Position numbers and translations under genes: made by a program. From Paenibacillus lignilyticus (GTDB lineage Bacteria; Bacillota; Bacilli; Paenibacillales; Paenibacillaceae), in contig NZ_JAGKSP010000011.1 of the NCBI RefSeq assembly GCF_017942085.1, positions 62,001 through 126,000 of the forward strand: a DNA stretch of 64,000 bases, given 5' to 3'. Shown piece by piece: positions 50,522 through 60,300 of this stretch. Each line of letters begins with the position of its first letter. Within the stretch, counting starts at the first letter, position 1. The notes below the pieces were generated by a model. It did not search any database. It saw nothing but the letters and a program-made list of their open reading frames with translations, and was not told the origin of the DNA.

Positions 50522-52117
50522 TCATTTCATCCGATACTCCCCGGCGCTCATGCCGGCATAGCTCTTAAACCGCTTATAGAACCAGTCCAGCTCGCCGTAC
50601 CCGACAGCTTCGGCAATCTCGTACACCTTCTTATCCGACTGCCTGAGCAGCTCCTTCGCCTTCTCCATCCGCACCTTAAGCAAATAATCGTTGAACGATT
50701 CGTCTGTTCCGGCCTTGAACACCTTCCCCAAGTAGTTCGGATTCAAAAATACCTGCTGTGCGATACTCCGTAAGCTGATGTTCGTGTGATACTGCTCCTG
50801 AACGAGTTTCTTCACCGTTGTAACCAGCGTGCTCGGCTGCAGCTGTTTCATCCCGCATACCCGCGCTCGCACGTCCTTCGCCTTCCGGCTTGCGAGATGC
50901 TGCAGCTCTTCCATCGTCTTGCATTTCATGACCCGCTCGTAATCGCCAAGCTCATATTCGAAGAGGCCGTCTGCGCTTGCGCCGAGCTCTCTGACAAGCT
51001 GCTGCAATTGGACGAGCAGCTCCAGCACGCTCTTGCGAACGACGCTTCCCGGCGCTTGTTCCGCCTTGAAGCCTTCCCATAACCGGTCAATGGCAGCTTC
51101 AACCTGCTGTTCATCCTGCAAATTAGAAATCGCCTCAAGCACGCCGGCCTGCAGTTTCGCGGTACTTGGATAACCACCTAAGCCTACGCTTCCACTTCCG
51201 CCCGAATGCTTAAGCGCGTCTCTGCCAACCAGAATCGACCCGCTGCCCACCAGAAATTTCCCGTCGAGCGCTTCCTCCGCGGCAGCAAAGGACCCCGCCA
51301 GCTCTCTTCCGCCAGCGGCCAAACTGCCGAAGCCGATACTGATTGTTTCTTTGGCATTCTCGGCTACCGCATCTCTCAGTCGCCCAGCGAATAGATACAA
51401 TTCTTCATCATCCGCCCCGTCAGGCTGCCCCGTCAATACGATACCGTACCGTTCCTCGGTCAGCTCGAACACGAGACCCACCCCGCCGCACAGCTCCTCC
51501 AAAATATTGCGTACCGCATAACGCTTCAGCTCGGCATCATGCTCGGTCAGCGCCGGACTCGGCGACGAGAGGGAGTCCATCTCCACGAGCAGCGTACGCA
51601 GCGGTCCTTCCCCGATTCCGCGGCCAATCGTGCGAATGGCCTCCTCGTACTCGTTTCGGCTGACGGGACCATGCGCAAGCTTCCGCAGCACCTGATCGCG
51701 AAGGGCAGATAAACCCAAATGATGCTGCCTCTGAAACGATCTCTTCTCCGCTATGCTCCGGCCGATTCGCTCCAAGATCGCGATTAAGTCTTCTTCCTCG
51801 ACAGGCTTTAGCAAGTAATCATGAACACCCATCTTGAGTGCTTGCCGTGCATATTCAAAGTCCTCGTACCCGCTGAGAATAATGACGGGGACATCCGTAA
51901 ATTCCCGCAGCGTGGCAATCAGTTCGAGCCCGTTCATCGTCGGCATGCGAATATCCGTAAGCACAAGCGAATAATGGTTTCGCTGCATAAGCTCAAGCGC
52001 CCGTTTGCCGTCTTCCGCCTCCGCTCGGATTTGGAACCCGCAGCTCTCCCAATCAATCACATATTTAAGCGATTCTCTCGCGAGCGGCTCGTCTTCCACG
52101 ATCAGTACGCTATACAT
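50522..52117 (-). CDS. YesN-type response regulator with AraC domain
   Basis: 531 aa from ATG 52117 (GGAGG 8 nt upstream), overlapping the kinase stop by 8 bp. Receiver domain with EDE at 8-10, Asp55 in LTDIRMP, Lys in LLKPVE. Long middle region of 270 residues, then AraC helix-turn-helix (LRSIAQQVFLNPNYLGKVFK, GMSAGEYRMK). Last gene of the third importer operon. Probable activator of that operon and of the GH42 gene through the box they share. Confidence 0.93.
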   Translation of the reverse strand: MYSVLIVEDEPLARESLKYVIDWESCGFQIRAEAEDGKRALELMQRNHYSLVLTDIRMPTMNGLELIATLREFTDVPVIILSGYEDFEYARQALKMGVHDYLLKPVEEEDLIAILERIGRSIAEKRSFQRQHHLGLSALRDQVLRKLAHGPVSRNEYEEAIRTIGRGIGEGPLRTLLVEMDSLSSPSPALTEHDAELKRYAVRNILEELCGGVGLVFELTEERYGIVLTGQPDGADDEELYLFAGRLRDAVAENAKETISIGFGSLAAGGRELAGSFAAAEEALDGKFLVGSGSILVGRDALKHSGGSGSVGLGGYPSTAKLQAGVLEAISNLQDEQQVEAAIDRLWEGFKAEQAPGSVVRKSVLELLVQLQQLVRELGASADGLFEYELGDYERVMKCKTMEELQHLASRKAKDVRARVCGMKQLQPSTLVTTVKKLVQEQYHTNISLRSIAQQVFLNPNYLGKVFKAGTDESFNDYLLKVRMEKAKELLRQSDKKVYEIAEAVGYGELDWFYKRFKSYAGMSAGEYRMK

Positions 52118-53891
52118 CTGTTTCGCCTCCATTATCCGCCTGCTGCATGGGAATGAATATCGTCACTTTTGTTCCTTCGCCTTGCTCACTCTGCACGTCC
52201 AGCCCATAGCTGTCCCCATATCGGACCTTCAATCGCCGATTCACGTTACGAAGTCCGATATTGGAGGTGACCTCAAGTGAATCCTGCTGCAAGCCGGCTT
52301 GGATTTCGGTTAGGCGCTCCGGCGTCATGCCGAGACCATCGTCCTCCACCGTAATTTGCAGCGTGTCCTCCGCCAGCTTGCCTCTAATCTGAATGCGGGA
52401 TTGCGTAGGGCTCAGTTCCACCCCATGGGTGATCGCATTTTCGACCAGCGGCTGAATGCACAATTTCGGCAAATTCACAGCAAGGGCTTCCGGGGGAATC
52501 GCAATGGTAAAGGTGAATTTATCGCCGAACCGATGCTGCTGGATTTGCAAATAAATCGAGATAAACTCCATTTCTTCGCTCAGCGTGATCGTTGGACCGC
52601 CATTTCGCAGCATCATCCGGAACGACTTCGCCAGCAGCCCGACGACTTTGGCCGTATCCCGTTCGCCTGCAATCAGCAGCTTGCCTCGGATCATATTCAG
52701 CACATTGAACAGAAAATGCGGATTGATTTGGGTCTGCAGCGCGTACAGCTCCACTTCCTTCGTCCGCAGTGCCTGCTCCTTCTGATCGATTTCCGATTGG
52801 TACACCTCTTGAATGAGCTGCCCCACCCGCTGCACCATCAGATTGAACATCTGGCCAAGCTGCGCAACCTCATCCTTGCCTTTGACCTCGACGAAGCTTT
52901 GAAAATTATCCTTGTGCACCCGCTTCATCCGAAACGACAGCTCCGTTAATCGGCGCGTCAGCCCGACGGAGATCGTCGAGATGAAGAGCGCGGAAACGAC
53001 GATGGCCAGCAGGAACAAGACAATCGAGAGCGATCGAAGCTGTTCGATCTTCGGCATCAGCTCGTTTATCGGAATAAAGGTCAGCACCTTCATCCCTCGC
53101 ACCGAGTTGTGAGATTCGAGCGTCTGGAACATAATTTGATAGCTGTTATGCTCATCCTCGTAGCTGAAGCTTCCCTCTGTTTCCTTCATGATTTCCGAAT
53201 AAAAAGGCAGTTCCTTTAACTGCGTAATCCCGCCTGTCTGCGCACTGTCAATCAGCACCGTACCGTCTGCCAGCGAGAAAATAAAACGCTTACTTTTACT
53301 CTCTACATTAATAAGCTCCGACAATACGCGAAGCTGGATTTCGATCGAGACGACGTTTGGGGAGGCCGGATCGAAATTGTTCATCCGTTTGCGGAAGCTG
53401 AACACCGGTTTATGCTCAAGCAGCGGCGTATAGGGACCGGTCCAGTAGCCGCCGATGCGATTATTGAAGACCTTGCGATACCAATCGCTTTGCCGCGTCT
53501 CTTCATCAATCAGAAACACATTCGCGAATAGAAAGGTCGGATTGTCGGTATATAAGTTGAGATGAGAGATCGCCTTGGTCGCCTGAACCGCCGAAATAAA
53601 AGGCTGGTAATAGTCGAAATACGTATCATACGCTTCTTGCTGGTCCTTATATTTCTTCTGGAGCTTCTCATTCAAGGAAGAGTTCAAAAATAGCGTGTTC
53701 GCATTCTCCTCGTAGGAGCTCAGCTTATTATCGAAGTTCGCGCTTACTTGTGACAGCGAGAGTTCGGCATTCTCGATGATATGCTCGTAGACCAAATCGC
53801 TGCTGCGTTTCATGAGCACATACGTAAGGGAGCCCAGCAGAAGCAAAACAACGAATAAGTTGGCTACGATCAGCTTTGTCCGTATTTTCAT
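52110..53891 (-). CDS. YesM-type sensor histidine kinase
   Basis: 593 aa from ATG 53891 (GAGG 10 nt upstream). TM helices about 8-26 and 288-308 flank an extracellular Cache-like region; HAMP follows, then His392 in QINPHFLFNV and an HATPase_c domain (VENAITHGVE, VEDDGLGMTPERL, IGLRNVNRRLK). Encoded downstream of the binding protein in the same operon, so sensor level rises with importer level (positive loop, inferred). Cognate of the overlapping YesN gene. Confidence 0.93.
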   Translation of the reverse strand: MKIRTKLIVANLFVVLLLLGSLTYVLMKRSSDLVYEHIIENAELSLSQVSANFDNKLSSYEENANTLFLNSSLNEKLQKKYKDQQEAYDTYFDYYQPFISAVQATKAISHLNLYTDNPTFLFANVFLIDEETRQSDWYRKVFNNRIGGYWTGPYTPLLEHKPVFSFRKRMNNFDPASPNVVSIEIQLRVLSELINVESKSKRFIFSLADGTVLIDSAQTGGITQLKELPFYSEIMKETEGSFSYEDEHNSYQIMFQTLESHNSVRGMKVLTFIPINELMPKIEQLRSLSIVLFLLAIVVSALFISTISVGLTRRLTELSFRMKRVHKDNFQSFVEVKGKDEVAQLGQMFNLMVQRVGQLIQEVYQSEIDQKEQALRTKEVELYALQTQINPHFLFNVLNMIRGKLLIAGERDTAKVVGLLAKSFRMMLRNGGPTITLSEEMEFISIYLQIQQHRFGDKFTFTIAIPPEALAVNLPKLCIQPLVENAITHGVELSPTQSRIQIRGKLAEDTLQITVEDDGLGMTPERLTEIQAGLQQDSLEVTSNIGLRNVNRRLKVRYGDSYGLDVQSEQGEGTKVTIFIPMQQADNGGETDV

Positions 53892-53980
53892 GTCGCGGCG
53901 ACCTCGCACCTTTCGTGGCTGTACGTTTCTCACTCATTCGCTTTATCTGCATGCATTTCCTTCCCCTGCGGCACGAAACA

Positions 53981-54015
53981 TACTCCTTGCCCGCAAGTGC
54001 CGCGAACAAGGAGTA
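53981..54015 (-). terminator. Weak terminator or stem-loop between receptor and kinase
   Basis: TACTCCTTG / CAAGGAGTA, a perfect 9-bp stem around 17 nt, just past the binding-protein stop. The tail TATGTTTC is poor in T. It probably lowers read-through so that kinase and regulator are made less than the receptor. Confidence 0.5.
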
Positions 54016-54031
54016 CCTTACCTACAACCGA

Positions 54032-55780
54032 TTATTGGCCTAAGATGCTGTTGTACTTGTCATTAAAGTCCGCCCATAGCTGCGTATAAGCCGCTTCTAC
54101 TTTCTCCAGGCCATTCTTGTTGATGGCATCCTGCATATCCTTCCAATTGGAATCGAACGCGGCATCATCCTTCGACATGATGATTTTCGGCAAGTACTTG
54201 CGCCATGTATCATCGATCTTCTGCTCTTCTACCTTGGTCGACTCCGGAGGCGTAAGCTGCCAGATGTAGCCCGGAACATATTCGACCGGCGGCAAGAAAT
54301 CTGCCCATACCTGCTTGCCGTACTTCGCCAGTACTTCCTTGGTCATGTCATCGTAGTTGGCGATAACCATGTCTTTGGTAAGCGGTGTGGAGTAGTCGCC
54401 ATCCGCCAGCTTCGCGCCGTTGCCGATACCGAACCACGAGAAGTTTCCTGTTCCGATGCCGTGGAAGCCTTCCTTGTAATCCGTATCCGGATCCGCTAGA
54501 CGCTGCTGAATCAGCTCCGGCTTCAGTACGCGGCGGCCGTCCTTCACATCGAAGTGAGTGCCTTCAATGCCCCATTGCGTCAGAATTTGACCTTCATCGG
54601 AGAAGAGGAAATCAATCATCTGAATCATCCGCTCCGGATTCTTCGCGTTCTTGCTGATCGTCCATTGGTAGCTTCCCGCTTGCGTCGGCGTCAGCGTGTT
54701 GGAATGATCCTCCGTGCCTTCCGAAAAATAAATCGGAATATGGGCATAGGCGCGTTCCGGATGGCCGGAGTTACGCAGGGAAGCTTCAGCGTCGCCTAAG
54801 AACCAGCCCGGCGAATAAGCGGCAAGGACGCGGCCTTGCGCGGCTTTCGTGGCAATGTTGTCGAGCGAGAAGGCTTCTTTGTCAAACAGCCCGTTGTTGT
54901 ACAGCTTGTTCAGGAACTTCAGGTAAGCCTTGGATTCCTCGGAAACCGGGTTGTACGTGACGTTGCCGTTGGCATCGATTCGGGAACGGTCATGGTCAGG
55001 CAATCCCAATGCATTGATGACCGGATTGTTGAACTCGATCTTCATCGTCCAGCTGGCCATGGAAGCGGCGAAGCCAATCGTATCTTTCCCGTCGATTTGC
55101 GGGTGTTTATCGGCATACGCTTTGATAACATCGTAGAGCTGATCGAACGTTTTGATTTCCGGATACCCGGCTTCCTTCAGCACGTCATATTGCACGATAA
55201 AGTTGGCAGTCGAGTTAGCTGCCGCTTCTTCGCTCTTGTTGACGCCGGACAACGAGTAGATATTGCCGTCTTTGCCTTTGAGCAGGTTGAAGTATTTGCC
55301 GTACTTCTCTTTAATGTTCGGACCGTATTTATCGATCAGATCGTTTAGCGGAATAATGGCGCCTGCATCTTTGAATTTCTGGGTGTAGTTGGCATCGAGG
55401 ACAACGACATCCGGATAGTCGCCGGCTGCCAGCCACAGATCCCATTTCTGAAATTGATCGCCGACGGAGAGGTCGTATTTGAGCGATACGCCTGTTTTCT
55501 CTGTAATCGCTTTCGTAATTGGCGTATCCCATTTCAGCTTGTCGTCTGCCGTGTTGATCGTAAACTCGATCGGACTTAAATCCGGTGCCGGCTCTGCCTC
55601 CGCAGCGGCATTATTGCCTGTATTGGCTTCATTTGCAGCCGTGTTCTTGGCCGGTTCGTTTACGTTCGTTGCCCCTTCGTTATTGTTGTTATTGGAGGAA
55701 CCGCAGCCTGTGATAAGCACTGCCAGTACGGTAATGATGAGTCCGAATGTAAAACTGCGCTTTAGCCTTTTACCTTTCAT
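54032..55780 (-). CDS. LplA-type sugar-binding lipoprotein (third importer)
   Basis: 582 aa from ATG 55780 (AAAGGGAG upstream; an earlier in-frame start lacks a site). Lipobox ITGC, Asn-rich linker, then a large solute-binding domain of the LplA class (WDTPITKAITEKTGVSLKYD, GPNIKEKYGKYFNLLKGKDG, GIEGTHFDVKDGRRVLKPEL). Third gene after the LplB and YtcP-type permeases. Ligand is probably a beta-galactoside, judged only from the co-regulated GH42 gene upstream. Confidence 0.93.
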   Translation of the reverse strand: MKGKRLKRSFTFGLIITVLAVLITGCGSSNNNNNEGATNVNEPAKNTAANEANTGNNAAAEAEPAPDLSPIEFTINTADDKLKWDTPITKAITEKTGVSLKYDLSVGDQFQKWDLWLAAGDYPDVVVLDANYTQKFKDAGAIIPLNDLIDKYGPNIKEKYGKYFNLLKGKDGNIYSLSGVNKSEEAAANSTANFIVQYDVLKEAGYPEIKTFDQLYDVIKAYADKHPQIDGKDTIGFAASMASWTMKIEFNNPVINALGLPDHDRSRIDANGNVTYNPVSEESKAYLKFLNKLYNNGLFDKEAFSLDNIATKAAQGRVLAAYSPGWFLGDAEASLRNSGHPERAYAHIPIYFSEGTEDHSNTLTPTQAGSYQWTISKNAKNPERMIQMIDFLFSDEGQILTQWGIEGTHFDVKDGRRVLKPELIQQRLADPDTDYKEGFHGIGTGNFSWFGIGNGAKLADGDYSTPLTKDMVIANYDDMTKEVLAKYGKQVWADFLPPVEYVPGYIWQLTPPESTKVEEQKIDDTWRKYLPKIIMSKDDAAFDSNWKDMQDAINKNGLEKVEAAYTQLWADFNDKYNSILGQ

Positions 55781-55858
55781 CGTTAGACTCCCTTTCAATC
55801 CTCGTTTTGTATATATCAACGGATCGATCGCTCCGTTTGATATCGTGCGAACCCTTCG

Positions 55859-56746
55859 TTACTCCTTAATCGCAGCGAGTGTAACGCCTTTGACGAAATA
55901 CCTTTGCAGAAACGGATAAACAAGCAGGATCGGCATCGTAACCACAATGGTCAGTGCCGCCCGAATCGTATCGGGATTGGACTGTATGGCTTTGCCGTCC
56001 ACATGCTCATTGGCATTGGCCACTTGGCTGACGCTTTGCAGCAGAATCTTCTGTAATTCAAACTGCAGCAGGCTCAAATCGGGATTGCGGCTGGCATAGA
56101 GATTGTTGTCGAACCAGGAATTCCAGTGGCCAACCGCGATGAATAACGTGATGGTCGAAATAACCGGCAGGCTGATTGGCACCACAATCCGAAACAGCGT
56201 CTGAAAGTCGGTCGCTCCGTCGATATGCGCCGATTCTACCAGTCCTTCCGGAAGCTGATCGAAGTAGCTGCGAATAATGATAACATTAAACACCCCGATT
56301 AGACCGGGAATGATATAGACGGCAAAATGATTCATTAACCCTAGGTTCTTGATCAGCAGGTACGTTGGAATGAGGCCGCCGTTCACGTAGAGGGTAATGA
56401 CCAAGATGACATTAAACGCTTTGCGGAAGATAAATTGCTTGCGGCTGAGCGTATAGGCAATCATGACGGTACCCGTTACGCCGAGCACCGTGCCTAGCAA
56501 GGTCCGAATAACGGAACGGACAGCCGACCACGCGAGCGCATCATCACTCAATATCGCACGGTAATTCATTAATGTCCATTCTCTTGGCAGGAGCGTAATG
56601 CCTCCCTTCAAGGAATCGAGCGGATCGTTCAGCGACACCGCAATGAGGTTCAAGAAGGGAAACAAGGTTGCCATGCCGATGAGAAGCAGCAGCGTATAGT
56701 TAAAGGTGTTGAACGCGAGCGCGCCCCACGCCTGATTGCGGTCCAT
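55859..56746 (-). CDS. YtcP/LplC-type carbohydrate ABC permease (third importer)
   Basis: 295 aa, six membrane helices, EAA loop core VESAHIDGATDFQTLFRIVV, and the typical C-terminus FVKGVTLAAIKE. It lies 34 bp after the LplB-type gene. Half-channel of the third importer. No ATPase is encoded nearby. Confidence 0.94.
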   Translation of the reverse strand: MDRNQAWGALAFNTFNYTLLLLIGMATLFPFLNLIAVSLNDPLDSLKGGITLLPREWTLMNYRAILSDDALAWSAVRSVIRTLLGTVLGVTGTVMIAYTLSRKQFIFRKAFNVILVITLYVNGGLIPTYLLIKNLGLMNHFAVYIIPGLIGVFNVIIIRSYFDQLPEGLVESAHIDGATDFQTLFRIVVPISLPVISTITLFIAVGHWNSWFDNNLYASRNPDLSLLQFELQKILLQSVSQVANANEHVDGKAIQSNPDTIRAALTIVVTMPILLVYPFLQRYFVKGVTLAAIKE

Positions 56747-56780
56747 TCTTGACCACCCTCCTTTTCTTGTCGGCGCTGTA

Positions 56781-57734
56781 CTAGATTAATCGGCTTTGAT
56801 TCGTTTTCTTGGCCAAATAATTAACGGCCAGCACCATCACTACACTGACCACCGATTTAAACATGCTGATCGCGACCCCGAACGAGAAATCTCCGAGCTG
56901 TGTCGAGTAGCGCAGCGCATAGAGATCAAGGACCTCGGAATAATCAACGACGATTGGATTGCCGAGCAAATACTGCGACTCGAAGCCGCCTTGTATGATC
57001 CAGCCCACATTCAAGATGAGCAGCAGAATAGCGGTCGGCATGATGCCGGGAATGGAGATGTACCACATTTTCTGAAAGCGGCTTGCGCCGTCGACTTCGG
57101 CCGCTTCATATTGCTCGGGATTCAGTCCCACCAATACCGCCAAGTAGATAATGGTGCTCCAGCCCAGCTCCTTCCACAAGCTGACCGTCGTATGGATGAA
57201 CCAGAACCATTTTTCCTCGCCCATAAAGTAGAGCGGTTCTTGGATGATGCCGAGCTTCATCAGAATGCGGTTCAGCATACCGTCGTCCGGAGACAGCATC
57301 GTGAGCGTGATGTTCGCAATGACGACCCATGAGACAAAATGAGGAATGTAGGTGATCGTTTGGATCACCCGCTTGAACCAGACGAACCTGACTTCATTCA
57401 GCAGCAGTGCCAGCGCGATGGCGCAAACGAAACCGGCGATCAGCTGCAGCAGCCCCATGGCGAGCGTGTTGCGAAGCACGTGGTAGAACTGTTCATCTTG
57501 GAAGAGCGCGACGAAATTATCGAAGCCGACGAAGGGACTGTGTTTAATCCCTTTGCCGAGCGTGTACCGCTGAAACGCCATAATCCATCCCCAGAGCGGG
57601 ACGTAGGAGAACAGGACGATCAGGAGGACGAACGGAACAGACATGTAGATCAGCTGTCTTTGCATGATGACTTTTCTGCCGAAGCTTCGTTTATTTGGCG
57701 CGTTGTCTTGCTTGGTTGAAACGATTGATTTCAC
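56781..57734 (-). CDS. LplB-type carbohydrate ABC permease (third importer)
   Basis: 317 aa, starting at GTG 57734 with AAAGGAG 9 nt upstream. A basic cytoplasmic leader of 25 residues, six helices, EAA loop core YEAAEVDGASRFQKMWYISI, end NYLAKKTNQSRLI. First gene of the operon LplB-YtcP-LplA-YesM-YesN. The promoter upstream carries a box shared with the GH42 gene. Confidence 0.94.
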   Translation of the reverse strand: MKSIVSTKQDNAPNKRSFGRKVIMQRQLIYMSVPFVLLIVLFSYVPLWGWIMAFQRYTLGKGIKHSPFVGFDNFVALFQDEQFYHVLRNTLAMGLLQLIAGFVCAIALALLLNEVRFVWFKRVIQTITYIPHFVSWVVIANITLTMLSPDDGMLNRILMKLGIIQEPLYFMGEEKWFWFIHTTVSLWKELGWSTIIYLAVLVGLNPEQYEAAEVDGASRFQKMWYISIPGIMPTAILLLILNVGWIIQGGFESQYLLGNPIVVDYSEVLDLYALRYSTQLGDFSFGVAISMFKSVVSVVMVLAVNYLAKKTNQSRLI

Positions 57735-57784
57735 ACTGCCGTACTCCTTTCTACCCTATCTCTCATCCGTGTTGTTCTAGTTTT

Positions 57785-57831
57785 ATTATGCAGGGGGCTG
57801 GGAACGCCAACAACCTGATAAACTGCAACTT
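57785..57831 (-). promoter_or_regulatory. Promoter of the third importer operon with shared activator box
   Basis: Minus strand: -10 CATAAT (57790-57785), then 21 nt upstream TATCAGGTT, the 3' end of a 20-bp box at 57812-57831. The same box at the same 21-nt distance precedes the GH42 gene (15 of 20 identical). A TTGTTG hexamer lies 17 nt from the -10. The position just upstream of a weak -35 suits an AraC-type activator. Confidence 0.6.
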
Positions 57832-57832
57832 A

Positions 57833-59848
57833 TCACCCCAGTAGCGGGTGATCCTTGCGGAAGAGAAACACGCCGTTGCCCGGTAATTCGATCGTGCCCG
57901 CTGCTATCGTTTGCTCCGTTGTCAGTTCGTACAGCGGCTCTGCGAGCGTAATGGATTGAAGGTCCGTACCGTGATTGATGGCGAAAATATATTCCCGGCC
58001 TTCGCCGCTGACCCTTCGCGTGAGTTCGATGCTGTCCGGCACCTGTATACCTTGAATCGGCGCTGCTCCTGCGTCCGCGCAGATGCGATCCATAAGTGCA
58101 TTCATTAGGGCAGGCTGCGGCTCCATGCCCAAGTAGTAGGCGGCGCCTTGGCCATACCGGTTGCATGTTGCGGCAGGCGATCCGGTGTAGTAATCTTCGC
58201 CGAACCAGGCGATCGGCTCCGCCGTCTCGGGATGAATGACGTCATACCAGGTCTGAGCGTTGTAGCTGTGTGTGTCTTGGGATAGCTGGACGCTGCGCGT
58301 TTGACCTTCACGAAGGATGCCGTAGTCGGTAATCGAGATGCCAAGAAGCTCCCGGTAGATGCCGGGCAGCGTTTGATCCGACATCCGGTTGTCCCACAGC
58401 CGCGAGCCGGAACGGAAATCGAGCAGCACCGTGCCGCCTTGCGCCGCATAATCGTAGATACGCTGCTTGGCCTCCGGCTTGGACAGCATATAGTGCGGCA
58501 GGACGACGAGGCGATATCGGCTGAAATCCGCTTCGTCGGAAAGGAGATCCACCGGAATATGATGATCATAGAAATAACGGTAATAGCTTTTGAAATGACG
58601 GATATACCGGTGGCCCATCACCTGAGGCTGTATGTCCATGACCCATTCATTCTCGTAGGAACGAATGATGGCGACTTCTGCTCCTGCGCTGCTGCCTTCG
58701 ATTAGCGGCATCAATCGGTTCAGCTCCTCACCAACATGTTTGACTTCGTCATACCGCCTGCCCGGAATGCCGTCATGGGGCAGAATGCCATGCCAGAACT
58801 GCTCCGCGCCGAAAAGACATGTCCGCCAGCGGAAATAGACGATTGCATCGGCGCCATGTGCGACCGAATGATATGTCCATCTGCGAAGCTCCCCCGGCCG
58901 CGGCGTCGGAAACATGATGTTGCCGCCCGGCGCGCCGCTTTGATGCTCCAGCACCCAGAAGGGAGCTTGCTTCACGCCGCGGGCCATATCCAGCTGAATC
59001 GCGCTTGCGCGAGGGTCCGGCTGATCCGTAAAACAGAGATTGGGATAGATGTCCCACGAAGCAAAATCCAGGTCCTTGGACAGCTCGAAGCTGTTTATCT
59101 CGTTCATCTCCGACCACATGTTATGGGTAACGGGCTGACCTGGGGCAAGCTGCTTCAGCAGGTCGATCTGCCGTTTCTGATACGCGATGACGGAATCGGA
59201 AGCAAACCGGCGGTAATCGAGCTCGAGCCCCGGGTTATGCAGATGGAAGACGGTATAAGCCGGAAGCACAATTTGCTCCCACTCGTTGTAGGTTTGGCTC
59301 CAGAACACCGTTCCCCAGCTTTCATTGAGCTGATCGATGCTTGTATAAGTTTGGCGAAGCCAAGCCTGAAAGGCGGCTCTGCAATAATCGCAATAGCAAT
59401 ACACCGTATCGTTGCAGCCAAATTCATTGTCAGTCTGCCAGGCAATCACGTTCGGATGCTCGCCATATTGCTTCGCGACTGCGGTTACAATGCGATCCGA
59501 GGCTGCCATGTAGTTGGGATTGTTGTAGCAGTAATGCCTTCGGTTGCCGAAGCCTCGCGCTATGCCTTTGTTGTCCCGCATATAGATGTCGGGGTGTTTG
59601 TCCATGAGCCACTTAGGCGGCGCAGCGGTTGGCGTTCCTAAGATGACCTCGATTCCGTGTGCCGCCAGCAGCTCAATCATGCGATCCATCCATGAGAAAT
59701 CGTAGCTGCCCTCATAGCGCTCAAGCTTCGACCAAGCAAATTCGCCGATGCGCAGCACGTTCAGCCCCGCTTCCTTCATGAGCTTCACGTCCAGCTCCCA
59801 GCGTTCCTCCGGCCAATGCTCCGGATAATAACAAGCGCCAAATTTCAT
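57833..59848 (-). CDS. Glycoside hydrolase family 42 beta-galactosidase
   Basis: 671 aa from ATG 59848 (GGGGGAGG upstream). TIM barrel with general acid/base Glu142 (WQTDNEFG) and nucleophile Glu301 (WVLEHQSG). Zn-binding cysteines Cys107, Cys151, Cys153 and Cys156 match the family's cluster. Then come the Rossmann-like trimerisation domain (about 380-590; RLVVLPHYMLSKPEAK) and a small beta domain. No signal peptide, so it is cytoplasmic. It releases terminal beta-galactose from imported oligosaccharides. It has its own promoter with the same box as the importer operon that follows. Confidence 0.96.
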   Translation of the reverse strand: MKFGACYYPEHWPEERWELDVKLMKEAGLNVLRIGEFAWSKLERYEGSYDFSWMDRMIELLAAHGIEVILGTPTAAPPKWLMDKHPDIYMRDNKGIARGFGNRRHYCYNNPNYMAASDRIVTAVAKQYGEHPNVIAWQTDNEFGCNDTVYCYCDYCRAAFQAWLRQTYTSIDQLNESWGTVFWSQTYNEWEQIVLPAYTVFHLHNPGLELDYRRFASDSVIAYQKRQIDLLKQLAPGQPVTHNMWSEMNEINSFELSKDLDFASWDIYPNLCFTDQPDPRASAIQLDMARGVKQAPFWVLEHQSGAPGGNIMFPTPRPGELRRWTYHSVAHGADAIVYFRWRTCLFGAEQFWHGILPHDGIPGRRYDEVKHVGEELNRLMPLIEGSSAGAEVAIIRSYENEWVMDIQPQVMGHRYIRHFKSYYRYFYDHHIPVDLLSDEADFSRYRLVVLPHYMLSKPEAKQRIYDYAAQGGTVLLDFRSGSRLWDNRMSDQTLPGIYRELLGISITDYGILREGQTRSVQLSQDTHSYNAQTWYDVIHPETAEPIAWFGEDYYTGSPAATCNRYGQGAAYYLGMEPQPALMNALMDRICADAGAAPIQGIQVPDSIELTRRVSGEGREYIFAINHGTDLQSITLAEPLYELTTEQTIAAGTIELPGNGVFLFRKDHPLLG

Positions 59849-59878
59849 CGGCTTTCCTCCCCCTCGGTTGTCTACCTC

Positions 59879-59925
59879 ATTATGGAGGAAGCGCGGCAAG
59901 GTCAAAACCTGATAGATTCAACCTT
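59879..59925 (-). promoter_or_regulatory. Promoter of the GH42 gene with shared activator box
   Basis: Minus strand: -10 CATAAT (59884-59879), 21 nt, then the box AAGGTTGAATCTATCAGGTT (59925-59906). Spacing and core TATCAGGTT equal those in front of the third importer operon. The predicted start would give a 5' leader of about 24 nt. Confidence 0.6.
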
Positions 59926-59986
59926 TTGACCATAGAAAATAGACCAATCCGGGGTTGGATTGGTCTGTTTTTGTGCCAGAAGCCTT

Positions 59987-60300
59987 TTAAAGGGCGAAAT
60001 AGTGTCCTTGTTCGAGGTCCTCTATTAATGCGGAGTGTACCGGACGCCATCCCAATAATGCTTGCGTCTGCGCGCTCGTCCTCGGAATGTCAAGCGCCGC
60101 GAGGGTGCCAAGAAAGCCGAAGTGGGCATTCGCTTCTTTTCGTGAAAGGCTAACCGCCGGCAGATTCAAATGCTTACCGATAACGCTTGCGATATCGTGG
60201 AAGGGCACGCTTTCGTCGCCGACTCCGTCAAGCCGCGATCCGGCCGGGGCAGACTCCAACGCCAAGCGGAACAGGTGTACGGCGAGCAGATTCTGCCTTG
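59987..60300 (-). pseudogene. Remnant of an SDR/NAD-dependent epimerase-type oxidoreductase (C-terminal end)
   Basis: The frame ending at 59987 encodes VHLFRLALESAPAGSRLDGV, then VPFHDIASVIGKHLNLP, NAHFGFLGTLAALD and LLGWRPVHSALIEDLEQGHY. This is the C-terminal third of SDR family proteins found in many Bacillales and actinobacteria. The Rossmann N-terminus is absent and the frame breaks into unrelated sequence near 60300. No ribosome site or start supports translation. A decayed gene. Confidence 0.7.

Noticed and set aside
57716..57733. TTGAAACGATTGATTTCA as a cre or LacI operator
   Set aside because: The arms TGAAA/TTTCA are too far apart for the cre pattern and the site lies in the first codons of the LplB-type gene, so it could be chance.
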